A DNA stretch of 64,000 nucleotides from Hyphomicrobium sp. (GTDB lineage Bacteria; Pseudomonadota; Alphaproteobacteria; Rhizobiales; Hyphomicrobiaceae). A program made the position numbers and the translations under genes. The stretch spans positions 132,803-196,802 of the forward strand of contig NZ_RXIZ01000008.1 of assembly GCF_003987855.1 (NCBI RefSeq). Reading direction: 5' to 3'. Positions 17,593 to 27,266 of this stretch are shown here, piece by piece. The notes under the pieces were generated by a model. That model saw nothing but the letters and a program-made list of their open reading frames with translations. It was not told the origin of the DNA and made no database searches. Position 1 is the first letter of the stretch; each line of letters starts with the position of its first letter.

Positions 17593-18051
17593 ATGAGCCA
17601 GCAACCGGCCCCCCATCTTCAGCGATCGGTCATTCATCTTCTCCGCCGCGTCGATCAATGCGCCACGCAGCTTTATTCGACCGAGACGGCAGACACCGAC
17701 CTGACGTTGCGGCAGCTTGCCATCCTTACGGCAATTTCACGTCAGGAAAACTTGAGCCAGACGGATCTCGTGACGATCACGGGCATCGATCGCTCTACAG
17801 TTGCGGGTATCGTCAGCCGTCTTCTTCGCAAGGGTTTGCTTGAACGCAAGCGGTCGCCTCTCGACGGCCGAGCGTATTGCGTCCGCCTTTCAAAGAAAGG
17901 CCAGAAGGCGATTGCGGGCGCGGACCGCATCTACTCCCGTGTCGAAAAGAAACTGCTCGCGGGCGTTCCGGCGTCGGAAGCAAACCAATTTGCCTCAACC
18001 CTGCGTACGATCCTCTCCGCGCATGTCGACGAGGCGATGACCTCCGCATAA
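17593..18051 (+). CDS. MarR family transcriptional regulator
   Basis: A regulator of 152 residues with the winged-helix core of MarR proteins: LRQLAILTAISRQENLSQTD, recognition helix region GIDRSTVAGIVSRLLRKGLL, and the wing ERKRSPLDGRAYCVRLSKKG with the conserved D-x-R. N- and C-terminal helices for dimerisation are present. The ligand and target genes are unknown. The large upstream gap and the divergent membrane hydrolase gene make that gene a possible target (inference). Confidence 0.92.
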   Translation: MSQQPAPHLQRSVIHLLRRVDQCATQLYSTETADTDLTLRQLAILTAISRQENLSQTDLVTITGIDRSTVAGIVSRLLRKGLLERKRSPLDGRAYCVRLSKKGQKAIAGADRIYSRVEKKLLAGVPASEANQFASTLRTILSAHVDEAMTSA

Positions 18052-18179
18052 CAGGGTTATGATAACTCTGATCGCCGCCGAAGGTTCCATCTCCACGCGC
18101 ATCAGCGGTTCATCTTTCTTTGCGTTTGACCTCGCGCCCTCTCCACGTATCATCGATGCGCGGGGAGGGAATGAGTTCG

Positions 18180-19190
18180 ATGTTGCGCGCGCTTAGTGCT
18201 CCGGTTCGAGTAGCCGGAGATGATCTTATAGATTGGTCGATTTCGACAACGGATGTTCATCCGCGAGATCGGTTCGACTACTGGTTCGAGACGAGCCGAC
18301 AGGTTCTTGGCCCGTACGAAACGCGCCCCGATCACCCGGCACGTTTTGAAGGCGACCTCCGCTATCTTCGCGTTCCGGGGATGGCGTTTTCAATCTTCCG
18401 CTGCAATGGCATGCGCTCGTGGCGCACAAAGCACCAGGCAGCTTTGCTGTCCGACCTCGTCCATATCGTCATTCAGCTCAGCGGCACCTTGAAAATCGAT
18501 CAGGACGGGCGACAAGCCGAGCTGCGGCCGGAAGACATTTGCCTTCTCGATCTTGGGCGGCACGCTTCATTCGTCCAATCGCGTGATTTCCACTGTCTCG
18601 TCATTGAGGTGCCGCGGCGCGATTGTGAAGCAAGGCTTGGGCCGTTGCGGCGTTGGACCGCTCGACCCGTCAACGGCCATTCCGGAAGCGGCGTGCTGGC
18701 ATCGACCTTTGCCAAGTTGCTGCCGGATCAGATCAGCGTTCTCAGTTCCACCTCACAAGCCCAAGTGAAGCACCAGTTGCTTGAACTGATGGCCATGGCC
18801 CTGAAGGACGCTGAGGGCAACACGTGCATTCATTCGTCAACGCGGCTCGCATCGCTGTTGAGGCTCAAGACAGTCGTCGATGCCAACCTCTCGAACCGGG
18901 CGGCAACCTGCGAAGACCTAGCGAGCGAGGCCGGCATCTCTGTGCGTTATGCCAATCAGCTGCTCGATGCCGAGCAGACCTCATTGCAGCGGCTATTGTT
19001 CAGCCGGCGTATCGAGAAGTGCCAAGCCGCCCTGGCAGATCCGGCTCAGGCACATCGGCAAATCAGCGACATCGCCTACACATGGGGTTTTGGCGACGTG
19101 TCCCACTTCGGCCGGCTGTTCAAGTCCGTTGTCGGCATGACGCCGCGCGAGTTCAAGAAGCAGACGCTTGGACGCGTTGACCGAATGTGA
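18180..19190 (+). CDS. AraC family regulator with AraC-binding-like N-terminal domain
   Basis: About 336 residues. The N-terminal part (DVHPRDRFDYWFE to about residue 190) matches the AraC_binding_2 type, including VHIVIQLSGTLKIDQDG and EDICLLDLGR. The C-terminal 100 residues carry two helix-turn-helix motifs: CEDLASEAGISVRYANQLL, and the signature ending in ISDIAYTWGFGDVSHFGRLF with GMTPREFKK. Start choice is uncertain: ATGs at 18156, 18171 and 18180 are all in frame. GGAGG at 18164-18168 is too close to 18171, so 18180 fits better. It lies 128 bases after the MarR gene. Regulon unknown. Confidence 0.9.
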   Translation: MLRALSAPVRVAGDDLIDWSISTTDVHPRDRFDYWFETSRQVLGPYETRPDHPARFEGDLRYLRVPGMAFSIFRCNGMRSWRTKHQAALLSDLVHIVIQLSGTLKIDQDGRQAELRPEDICLLDLGRHASFVQSRDFHCLVIEVPRRDCEARLGPLRRWTARPVNGHSGSGVLASTFAKLLPDQISVLSSTSQAQVKHQLLELMAMALKDAEGNTCIHSSTRLASLLRLKTVVDANLSNRAATCEDLASEAGISVRYANQLLDAEQTSLQRLLFSRRIEKCQAALADPAQAHRQISDIAYTWGFGDVSHFGRLFKSVVGMTPREFKKQTLGRVDRM

Positions 19191-19372
19191 AGACATTCCT
19201 GTCATAATGCAAAAGGCGGAACCTCACGCCATTCTTAAGGGTTTTACAGGGCCGCTTCCTTGCGCAAGCGGTCGACATTTTGCCTTACGTTTGTGGTGAG
19301 GTCGCTGTCGTCAGATCGCGGGGATAATTTCGTTAGACAGCCGACGGCGCGTTAGCCTCGGGGTATCAGCGA

Positions 19373-20611
19373 GTGGGTCCGGACGTGAGCGCGGAAGAGG
19401 AAATTCATGCCCGTCTCTCGGCGCTTTATGCAAGGGCCGCGGTAAGGGCCGATGCGCTGGCGGTACGTGTCTCTGTTCTCCTGTCTAAAACCGTCTTAGC
19501 CGGTCTTCTTCTCCTGCCCTTTTGCCAACCTGGCACGTTCTACATCGTGCGGGTCGGGCATCTCACAACGCCGCCGGAAGTCGAGTTGCATGCGCGCGTG
19601 GTGATCCCGCCGAGCGCTCCCAGTATTCCGGCTTCACCCGGTTCTTCGAGTGATCACGTCTCGCTGTCGGAAGCTGACGATAAACGCGGGCCGACGATCG
19701 CGGCCTCCAACGCGCCGGGCTCGAATGTCCCGGCAACGAGCGCTCCGGGAGCGACAGTTCCCGCGCTCCCGGCCGAAAAGGAGGCTCCTGCGAAGCCGGT
19801 ACCTCCCGCCCAGCAGACCGCCCCACAGTGGACGCAAGACGAGGTCGCGGCGGCGAAGAAGGATTGCGAAAGCCTGCTCGCCAAGATGGCGGTGGACTCT
19901 GAGGAGCTTCCTCCGGCGAGGGAAGGTATTTGCGGTGCGCCGGCGCCGCGACTTCTCAAGAGCGTCGGCGACAGCAAGGTGCGCATCGAGCCGGCCGCCA
20001 CACTCAATTGCAAGATGATCGCCGGCATGAACAGCTGGATCTTGGACAAGCTGCAGCCGGCCGCGAAAAAGAACTTCGGTTCCCCGATCGTTCGGGTGGT
20101 TGCGGAATCCTACTCATGTCGCAACCGGTATGGGCTTGCTCGTGCGCCGATCAGCGAGCACGCGCTTATGAATGCCGTGGATGTCTCCGCGTTCGTTCTG
20201 GCAGACGGGAAAATCATCCGCGTATCGAAGAACTGGGGTCCGACGGCAGAGGAGCTGAAGAAGTCGCAGAAGTCGAGCGATGCCGGCGGCGACAAAGCGA
20301 AATTCCAAGTCGCCGCTTCGAAACTCGGAGCTCACGACATCGCGAAGAAGAGCGATGATCAAGACAAGGCCGACGACAAGGCAAAAGGCGACGACAAGCA
20401 CAAGAGCGACGAGAAGGTGAAAGCCAGATCGCCCGAGGCGATCAAGGAGGAACAGGCCAAGCAGGCGATGTCCGCGTTCCTGCACGAAGCGCATGACGGC
20501 GCTTGCGACTTATTTGGAACCGTTCTCGGGCCGGACACGAACGAAGCGCACCACGACCACTTTCATCTCGATATGAAGGAAAGAAAGCAGCACCGCGCGC
20601 TGTGCGAATGA
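19373..20611 (+). CDS. Extensin-like C-terminal domain protein with charged insertion
   Basis: A protein of 412 residues with a GTG start. A hydrophobic signal-anchor is near residues 37-55. A Pro/Ala/Ser-rich spacer runs to about residue 150. The Extensin_C domain then begins (CESLLAKMAVDSEELPP, CGAPAPRLLKSV, INCKM-type strand, SEHALMNAVDVSAFVLADG) and ends with DGACDLFGTVLGPDTNEAHHDHFHLD. The His and Asp pattern resembles metal-dependent LD/DD-peptidase folds, so a cell-wall role is inferred. Odd: a Lys/Asp-rich stretch of roughly 70 residues (about 300-370) interrupts the domain before its final strand. It may be a flexible surface loop. Confidence 0.85.
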   Translation: MGPDVSAEEEIHARLSALYARAAVRADALAVRVSVLLSKTVLAGLLLLPFCQPGTFYIVRVGHLTTPPEVELHARVVIPPSAPSIPASPGSSSDHVSLSEADDKRGPTIAASNAPGSNVPATSAPGATVPALPAEKEAPAKPVPPAQQTAPQWTQDEVAAAKKDCESLLAKMAVDSEELPPAREGICGAPAPRLLKSVGDSKVRIEPAATLNCKMIAGMNSWILDKLQPAAKKNFGSPIVRVVAESYSCRNRYGLARAPISEHALMNAVDVSAFVLADGKIIRVSKNWGPTAEELKKSQKSSDAGGDKAKFQVAASKLGAHDIAKKSDDQDKADDKAKGDDKHKSDEKVKARSPEAIKEEQAKQAMSAFLHEAHDGACDLFGTVLGPDTNEAHHDHFHLDMKERKQHRALCE

Positions 20612-20630
20612 TGCTCTTCCTTTGGACTTG

Positions 20631-23600
20631 CTAAGCCGGCCCAGTCTTGACCGCGACGACTTCCATGCCACTGCGATGTCCCTGACCGATGTCGTATTCC
20701 TGCAGCTTGAAACCTTTGGCCTTCAGCAGCGCCACGAGCCCGGATCGCGTGAAATTGTGATAGCGCTCCAACTCAGCCCAATATGGATTGCTGCGCGTGG
20801 CTTCGAGAGCGCGCCAGACGACCGTCTCCATGTTGAGCATGGAGAGCACCAGAATTCCGCCGTCTCGCATGAGCCGGTTAATGGTCGTCAGCGTCTGGCC
20901 GGGAAACGGCTCCCGGTCGAGCGCGTCGTACATTGTTACGACGCTGAAGCGATTCTGGCCCGAGACGTCCGATAAGCTGCGGTGCGCCTCATAGCCGAAG
21001 CGCTTTAGCCTATCGACGCTTGGTACATGCGACTCCACGCCCACGGGAATGAAGCCCCACTCGGCAGCTGTGAAAAGGAGCGAAGCATTACCGAAGCCGA
21101 TGTCGAGCCATTCGCCGTCGCCGACGTAACGGGTAATGCGCGAGACAATGCGAGCGGCCGTTTTCCTGTTGTTTTCGGCGTCCTTGCCGACACGCATCTC
21201 CGCCGCCGTTCCAGAATGAATCGCTTCCATACCCGCCGGCGTCAGATAGCCTTCCGTGAAGACGTGCGCGCAACTTGTGCAGCGCCGCCATTTGAGAACC
21301 GGAGGCAAGATCGGATTGTACAGTCGGTGGTTCGTGATCCGAGCTTCGGTTTCGGCCACCGCTTCGGCGTTGCAGACAGGACAACCCGCATACATCTGAC
21401 GAAGGACACTTGCCTCCGGCATCGCCGGCGGCATCGATGTGTTTCCGGGTGAAATGGCGGGCGCCGCAGCTTTTGTCTCGATCACCTGAGGCACGTCGGT
21501 CTCCGTAATCGCGAATGGACGCGGTGCCTCGCCGGCGCGCATGATCTCGATCATTTTCTCGAACGACCTTTCGAGGTTTCGCGTGTAACGCGTGGAATCA
21601 AACAACGGTACCGTCTCACGTTGGGCAATCAGCTTGGCTCGCATAGCGTCGAGCTTCGGCTTGTTCTGCGCGAGTTCCAGCGCCAGCTTGCCGTATTCGT
21701 CCAAACTCGTCGTGACCAGCTCCGGCAGACCTGCGGCCGAAAGCAGGCTGCCCGCCACACGGCCTGCAAACGTATCGCCAAGGCAGGTCAAGACCGGCAG
21801 GCCTGCCCAGAGCGCGTCGCTCGTCGTCGTATGCGCGTTACAGGGAAGCGCATCGACGAACAGGTCGGCAAGGCGATGCCGCGCGAGATGTTTTGGACTT
21901 GACGCTCGCTGGGCGAAAACAAGCCGACTAGGATCCACTCCCCTCGCCTCGGCCTCGCGGCGAAGATTATTGGCGCAGATATCATTGGGCACCAGCAGCC
22001 AAAGCACGGATCCCGCGACTTGCTTCAACAGCGGCATCCATACATCGAACATTGCCGCGTTGAGCTTGTAGCTATTATTGAACGAGCAAAAGACGAAGGC
22101 GTCTTCAGGCAACCCCGCGTCGGCGCGCGTGACAGGTTCCGGCGAGATCTCGCGCTTGCGATCGTTCGGCTGATAGCTGTTTGGAAGATGCACGATCCGT
22201 TCGGAATAATGGTCCTGCGCATCCATCGGCGCGACGATCGAGTCGGCGATGATGTAATCCATGAAGTCGCCGCCCATGGTTCCGGGATAGCCCAGATAGT
22301 TCACCTGAATTGGCGCCGGCCGGTAGGCAAAGATCTCAGTGCGGGCGTCGCGCGTATAGCCCTTTAGGTCGACCAGAATATCGATGCAATCGTCTCGGAC
22401 CATGGTGGCCACGTCGCGATGGCGCATCGGCCCGATTTTTCTGAAGTGATCGAAGGCCGCGATCATTCGCCTTCGCATCAGGCTGTTTTCTTCGGGGCTA
22501 TGGCAGTAAGCGAATATTTCGAACCGGCTGCGGTCGATCTTCTCAAGAACTTCCGCAAAAAGCATCGCTGTCGCGTGCTCGAAGTAATCGCAGGACACGA
22601 ATCCGATGCGGATCTTCGCGCCAACACCTTTCCGATTTTTGTACGTCGAGAAGCGCTGCTGCTGCGGCACTTCAAAGGTTTTGATAAAGCCTTCAGCCGC
22701 GCGCAACAGATCCGCAGGACTCGCGTTAAGGGAGATCAATTGGAACGGCGCGATCGTCACTTCTTTAGAGCGGAAGACACTGAGACATTCGCGCTCTTCC
22801 TCGTCGATGCCCGGCCAATCACAGAGCGTGCGCCGCAGGTTGATGAATTCGAAGCGGCTGACGATGGCGTCCGGCGCGCACTCGATACACTTTTCAAACG
22901 CGACCTTTGCTTCCTCGTATTGGTCCCTCATCTTGTAGGTGATGGCAAGGTTGTAGTAGGCGCTCGCCAAATTGGGTTTCTGCTTTATCGCGTGTTCGTA
23001 GGCCTGAATTGCGCCATCCAGCATGTTCATGTTGCGAAGCAAGTTGCCGACGCCCGCGTAGGCTTCCGCGCGGTCGGGCTCGATCTCGAAGCCGATTTGA
23101 TAATTGGAAAGCGCCTCGTCCATCTCGCCCAGCGCCTCCAAGGAGAGGGCTAGATTGAAGTAGTAGTCGGCACCGCCCGGATCAGCTTCGACGGCGCGGC
23201 GACACATCTCGGCCGCTTCCGCCAAGCGCCGTTCGCCACGCAGGTAGGTTCCAAGATCGTCGAACTTCTTAGCCTTCTCGACGCCCGTCTTCGATTGCGA
23301 TTCGATTTCCGCAATCAGCAGATCGAGGGGCCGCGAGGAGAGAGCAAGACGCCGTTCGAGCAGCTGTGCTTCTTCCAAACTCGGGTTGAGTTCGAGAGCA
23401 CGCTTGCAGTAGTTCGTGGCCGCGTCGTATTCACCCGCGTTGAGCAACAGCTGCCCGAGGCGGGCAATGACAATCGGTTGGTCGGGCTTCAGTTCGAGTG
23501 CCTTGACGTAGGCTGTTCTGGCCTCAGCCTCCTGCTTGGCGATGCGCAGGAGATTGCCGAGAATGACATGATGTTCGGACTTTCCCGGCTGGAGATCGAC

Positions 23601-23957
23601 GCACTGCTGGCAAGCGGCAATCGCCTCCTTCAGGTACTTGAGCTCGCCCAGGACGATCGCGAGGTTCAACCAAGCCTCATGATAATCTGGCTGGGCGTCG
23701 ACGCTCTTGCGGATCAACTCGACGGCGGCGACCGGGTCGTGCCGGTTGATTGCGATCAGACCAAGGTGGTGCAGACTGGGGGCATGGTTCGGAACGAGCG
23801 ACAGGACGCGTTTGTGCGCGACCTCTGATTCGGCGAAGCGACCGCCTTTCAGATGCATGACCGCTTCCTGGTAGTGTCGCGCGGCTTCCGCATTTTCCAT
23901 GCGCTGCGGAGCCTTCCGCGAAGTCGCTTCGGCGCGCCGCCGCTCTCTTCTGTTCAT
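20631..23957 (-). CDS. TPR / O-GlcNAc transferase-like glycosyltransferase (GT41) / methyltransferase fusion
   Basis: A protein of 1108 residues with three parts. Residues about 27-390 hold eight or more TPR units (for example AWLNLAIVLGELKYLKEAI and YAGVGNLLRNMNMLDGAI). Residues about 440-800 form a bacterial SPINDLY/OGT-type GT41 domain, recognised by IRIGFVSCDYFEHATAM, RPAPIQVNYLGYPGTMGG and the C-lobe DALPCNAHTTTSDALWAGLPVLT. From 859 there is a CPVC...CTSC zinc ribbon and a SAM methyltransferase domain with LDIGFGNASLL at 951-961. OGT-like enzymes transfer sugars to Ser/Thr of proteins such as flagellin. The methyltransferase may modify the glycan or the same target (inference). Confidence 0.88.
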   Translation of the reverse strand: MNRRERRRAEATSRKAPQRMENAEAARHYQEAVMHLKGGRFAESEVAHKRVLSLVPNHAPSLHHLGLIAINRHDPVAAVELIRKSVDAQPDYHEAWLNLAIVLGELKYLKEAIAACQQCVDLQPGKSEHHVILGNLLRIAKQEAEARTAYVKALELKPDQPIVIARLGQLLLNAGEYDAATNYCKRALELNPSLEEAQLLERRLALSSRPLDLLIAEIESQSKTGVEKAKKFDDLGTYLRGERRLAEAAEMCRRAVEADPGGADYYFNLALSLEALGEMDEALSNYQIGFEIEPDRAEAYAGVGNLLRNMNMLDGAIQAYEHAIKQKPNLASAYYNLAITYKMRDQYEEAKVAFEKCIECAPDAIVSRFEFINLRRTLCDWPGIDEEERECLSVFRSKEVTIAPFQLISLNASPADLLRAAEGFIKTFEVPQQQRFSTYKNRKGVGAKIRIGFVSCDYFEHATAMLFAEVLEKIDRSRFEIFAYCHSPEENSLMRRRMIAAFDHFRKIGPMRHRDVATMVRDDCIDILVDLKGYTRDARTEIFAYRPAPIQVNYLGYPGTMGGDFMDYIIADSIVAPMDAQDHYSERIVHLPNSYQPNDRKREISPEPVTRADAGLPEDAFVFCSFNNSYKLNAAMFDVWMPLLKQVAGSVLWLLVPNDICANNLRREAEARGVDPSRLVFAQRASSPKHLARHRLADLFVDALPCNAHTTTSDALWAGLPVLTCLGDTFAGRVAGSLLSAAGLPELVTTSLDEYGKLALELAQNKPKLDAMRAKLIAQRETVPLFDSTRYTRNLERSFEKMIEIMRAGEAPRPFAITETDVPQVIETKAAAPAISPGNTSMPPAMPEASVLRQMYAGCPVCNAEAVAETEARITNHRLYNPILPPVLKWRRCTSCAHVFTEGYLTPAGMEAIHSGTAAEMRVGKDAENNRKTAARIVSRITRYVGDGEWLDIGFGNASLLFTAAEWGFIPVGVESHVPSVDRLKRFGYEAHRSLSDVSGQNRFSVVTMYDALDREPFPGQTLTTINRLMRDGGILVLSMLNMETVVWRALEATRSNPYWAELERYHNFTRSGLVALLKAKGFKLQEYDIGQGHRSGMEVVAVKTGPA

Positions 23958-23996
23958 GTCTGCCGACCGGTCCCTTCCGCCGCATACAGAAAACGC

Positions 23997-24016
23997 CGGA
24001 GTCGACTTTGACTCCG
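23997..24016 (-). terminator. Rho-independent terminator after the RND operon
   Basis: Read on the minus strand, a 7-bp stem built on GGAGTC and GACTCC with a 6-base loop is followed within 4 bases by a TTTT run. It lies about 50 bases after the RND permease stop and before the start of the glycosyltransferase gene, which separates the two transcription units. Confidence 0.7.
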
Positions 24017-24068
24017 TCGTCCTGTGCGAGGCTTGCGCGGATCGGAGAGACCCGGCGGGATGCTATCC

Positions 24069-27000
24069 CTATTCAGCCGGGTGCTGGGGCACTGCGTGCG
24101 AATCGGGCGCTGCCGCGCGGCGCCGGCGGGCGAAGCCCGATAGCCAGCGACAAAGCACGTAGAACACTGGCGTGAAGATCAAGCCGAATACCGTGACGCC
24201 GATCATGCCGGAAAAGACGGCAGTACCCAGCGCCTGGCGAAGTTCCGCGCCAGCACCGACGGCCCAGACGAGCGGCACGACGCCGAGAATGAAAGCCAGC
24301 GACGTCATGAGGATCGGTCGCATTCGAAGGCGCGCAGCTTCGGTTGCGGCTTCGAATCGATTCCTCCCCTGCCCCTCAAGCTGTTCGGCGAACTCGACGA
24401 TTAGGATGGCATTCTTCGCAGCAAGACCGACGAGCACGATGAAGCCGACCTGGGTCAGGATGTTGTTGTCCATTCCGCGAATGATGACGCCGGAAATCGA
24501 CGCGATCAAACTCATGGGAACAATCAGAATGACGGCGAGCGGCAGCGTCAGGCTTTCGAACTGGGCTGCAAGCACGAGGAATACGAACGCCACGCCGAGA
24601 GCGAAGGCGAAGACAGCCGTGTTGCCGGCCCGGATCTGCTGGTATGCGAGGTCCGTCCACTCGTAACTGAAACCTGGTGGAAGCGTCTCGGCCGCCAGCT
24701 TCTGCATCGCCTCGATAGCCTGGCCTTGTGAGTAGCCGGGCGCCGCCGAGCCATCGAGTTCTGCCGCAGGATAGAGATTATAGCGTGGGACGCGTTGCGG
24801 ACCGGAGATGTCGCTCACAGTCATGAAGGAGGCGAGCGGAACGACGTTTCCAGTCTTGTTGCGGACACGAATTTGCAGCGCGTCCTTCGGCGTCATCCGG
24901 AACTTGCCGTCGGACTGCGCGGTCACCCGGAAGGTGCGGCCAAGAATGTTGAAGTCGTTGACGTAGAAGGATCCCAAATACGTCTGGAGAGCCGCAAAGA
25001 CGTCCGGAATGTTGATGCCCAGCAACTCTGCCTTGACGCGATCGATTTCGAGGTAGAGCTGGGGCGTCGACGTCTCGAACAACGTGAAGACTTGGCGCAG
25101 TGCGGGATCTTGCGCCGCCTTGACCATCATGGAGTTCACCGCCTGCTGCAAGGCAGCGGAACCGGCACCGCCACGGTCTTCGACCATCATGCGGAAGCCA
25201 CCTGCGCTGCCGAGGCCGCGCACGGGAGGCGGAGCGACAACGAGAACGAGCCCTTCCTGAACCGTTGAGAACCTCTTCAGTAATTCAGCGCGAATGGCGG
25301 CAGCCGATTGCGCCGGATCTTTCGAACGCTCTTCGAAGGGCTTCAAAACGACAAAGATTGCGCCGGCATTCGATGCGTTGACGCGCGTCGCGCCGGAAAA
25401 GCCGACGAGATTGACGGCATGCGCCACGCCTGGAACGTCCAGCGCCATTGCGACCAGACGCTTGTTTACCGCGTCGGTGCGATCGAGCGAGGCAGCAGAA
25501 GGTAATTGGACGACGGTGATCAGATAGCCGCCATCCTGATCGGGAATGAAGCCGAGCGGCGTTTTTCGAAACTCGTTGAGGCCGAAGGCGATGAGGCCGA
25601 AGTAGAGAATAAGCATCAGCCCCGCAAACCGTACGGCGCGTCCCACAAACCAGCCGTAGCCGTGGGAGAGCTTGTCGAAGCTCCAGTTGAACGCGTTGAA
25701 GAACGCGCGAATGGGCCACGTGAGAATGCTGTGGCGTTGATGTTCTTCGTGCGGTTTCAGCAATAGCGCGCAAAGCGCAGGCGAAAGCGTGAGCGAAACG
25801 ATGAGCGATAGGATTGTTGCGCCGGCGATCGTCAGAGCGAACTGACGATAGAACTGTCCCGAAATGCCGGTGATGAACGCAGTGGGCACGAAGACCGCGC
25901 TCAAAACCAATGCAATGGCGATGAGCGCCGTTCCCACTTCTTCCATGGTTCGATAGGCGGCTTCGCGGGGGCTTAGCCCGTTCGCCATGTTGCGTTCGAC
26001 GTTTTCAACGACGACGATCGCGTCGTCGACGACGATACCGATGGCGAGCACGAGTCCGAACAGCGAGAGATTGTTCAAGGAGAACCCGAACAGCGCCATC
26101 AGGAAAAACGTGCCGATGAGCGAGACGGGAATTGCGACGATCGGGATGATCGCCGCACGCCAACTCTGCAGGAACACCACGACAACAAGCACGACGAGGA
26201 CGATCGCTTCCAAAATCGTGTGTATGACCGCGTCAACCGACTGCTGAATGAATTCGGTCGGATTGTAGACAATCGCGTACTCGATGCCCGGCGGGAAGTT
26301 CTTCGAGATTTCCTTCATCTCGTCCTGGATCTTCTTGGCGGTATCGATCGCGTTGGAGCCAGGAAGCTGGAAAATGCCGAGGCCGACGGCGGCCTGCTTA
26401 TCGAGATAGGAATTGACGCCATAGTCGAGACCGGCCAGTTCGACCCGCGCCACGTCCTTGACGCGGACCACCGAGTTACTGGTCTGCTTGACGATGATGT
26501 TCCCGAATTGCGCGGGATCGATCAGTCGCCCGAGCGTCTGCACGGTTATCTGGAACGCCCCGGGGCTGGGTACCGGTGGCTGATTGAGGACGCCGGCCGC
26601 GACCTGAACGTTCTGGCCTTGAAGGGCGGTCACGACATCACTGGCCGCGAGGTTCAACGACTGCAAGCGATCGGGGTCGAGCCAGACGCGCATCGAGTAA
26701 TCGCGGCCACCGAACACCGTCACAGAGCCGACGCCCTGGATACGCGTGAGCTGGTCGATGACGTTGACGTTGGCGTAGTTCGAAATGAAGAGCGTATCGC
26801 GAGAGTTGTCTGGCGAGAGCAGATGCACGACCATCATGAGGTCGGGCGAAGCTTTCGCGACCGTGACGCCGATGTTTCGGACGTCCGACGGCAAGCGTGG
26901 CAATGCGATGGAGACGCGGTTCTGTACCTGAACCTGCGCGATATCGAGGTTGGTGCCGATGTCAAATGTGACCGAGATGGAAAAGCGCCCATCCGTCGTC

Positions 27001-27251
27001 GAGTTCGACGAGATGAACAGCATGTGCTCAACGCCGTTGATCTGCTGCTCCAGTGGCGTGGCGACGGTCGCGGCCACGACTTCGGCGCTCGCGCCAGGAT
27101 ACTGCCCGGTCACGTTGACGACCGGAGGCGCGATTTCAGGATACTGGGCGATCGGCAATCGCCCGACGGCGACGGCACCGATGATCACCAATACGATCGA
27201 GATGACGGCCGCGAAGATCGGCCGATCGATGAAGAAGTGCGAGAGACGCAT
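24069..27251 (-). CDS. RND multidrug efflux permease (HAE-1 family, AcrB/MexB-like)
   Basis: An inner-membrane proton/drug antiporter of 1060 residues, the normal size. The N-terminus MRLSHFFIDRPIFAAVISIVLV is typical. The proton-relay Asp pair is in the TM4 motif IGIVVDDAIVVVENVER, and the TM10 Lys lies in GLAAKNAILIVEFAEQL. Two large periplasmic loops flank the helix bundles, and the TM11 QALGTAVFSGMIGVTVFG closes the fold. It is 15 bases downstream of the adaptor gene, so the two form an operon. No outer-membrane factor gene is in the window, so a TolC-like partner must be encoded elsewhere. Probably controlled by the divergent TetR regulator. Confidence 0.95.
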   Translation of the reverse strand: MRLSHFFIDRPIFAAVISIVLVIIGAVAVGRLPIAQYPEIAPPVVNVTGQYPGASAEVVAATVATPLEQQINGVEHMLFISSNSTTDGRFSISVTFDIGTNLDIAQVQVQNRVSIALPRLPSDVRNIGVTVAKASPDLMMVVHLLSPDNSRDTLFISNYANVNVIDQLTRIQGVGSVTVFGGRDYSMRVWLDPDRLQSLNLAASDVVTALQGQNVQVAAGVLNQPPVPSPGAFQITVQTLGRLIDPAQFGNIIVKQTSNSVVRVKDVARVELAGLDYGVNSYLDKQAAVGLGIFQLPGSNAIDTAKKIQDEMKEISKNFPPGIEYAIVYNPTEFIQQSVDAVIHTILEAIVLVVLVVVVFLQSWRAAIIPIVAIPVSLIGTFFLMALFGFSLNNLSLFGLVLAIGIVVDDAIVVVENVERNMANGLSPREAAYRTMEEVGTALIAIALVLSAVFVPTAFITGISGQFYRQFALTIAGATILSLIVSLTLSPALCALLLKPHEEHQRHSILTWPIRAFFNAFNWSFDKLSHGYGWFVGRAVRFAGLMLILYFGLIAFGLNEFRKTPLGFIPDQDGGYLITVVQLPSAASLDRTDAVNKRLVAMALDVPGVAHAVNLVGFSGATRVNASNAGAIFVVLKPFEERSKDPAQSAAAIRAELLKRFSTVQEGLVLVVAPPPVRGLGSAGGFRMMVEDRGGAGSAALQQAVNSMMVKAAQDPALRQVFTLFETSTPQLYLEIDRVKAELLGINIPDVFAALQTYLGSFYVNDFNILGRTFRVTAQSDGKFRMTPKDALQIRVRNKTGNVVPLASFMTVSDISGPQRVPRYNLYPAAELDGSAAPGYSQGQAIEAMQKLAAETLPPGFSYEWTDLAYQQIRAGNTAVFAFALGVAFVFLVLAAQFESLTLPLAVILIVPMSLIASISGVIIRGMDNNILTQVGFIVLVGLAAKNAILIVEFAEQLEGQGRNRFEAATEAARLRMRPILMTSLAFILGVVPLVWAVGAGAELRQALGTAVFSGMIGVTVFGLIFTPVFYVLCRWLSGFARRRRAAAPDSHAVPQHPAE

Positions 27252-27266
27252 CGGACGGTCCGATCT

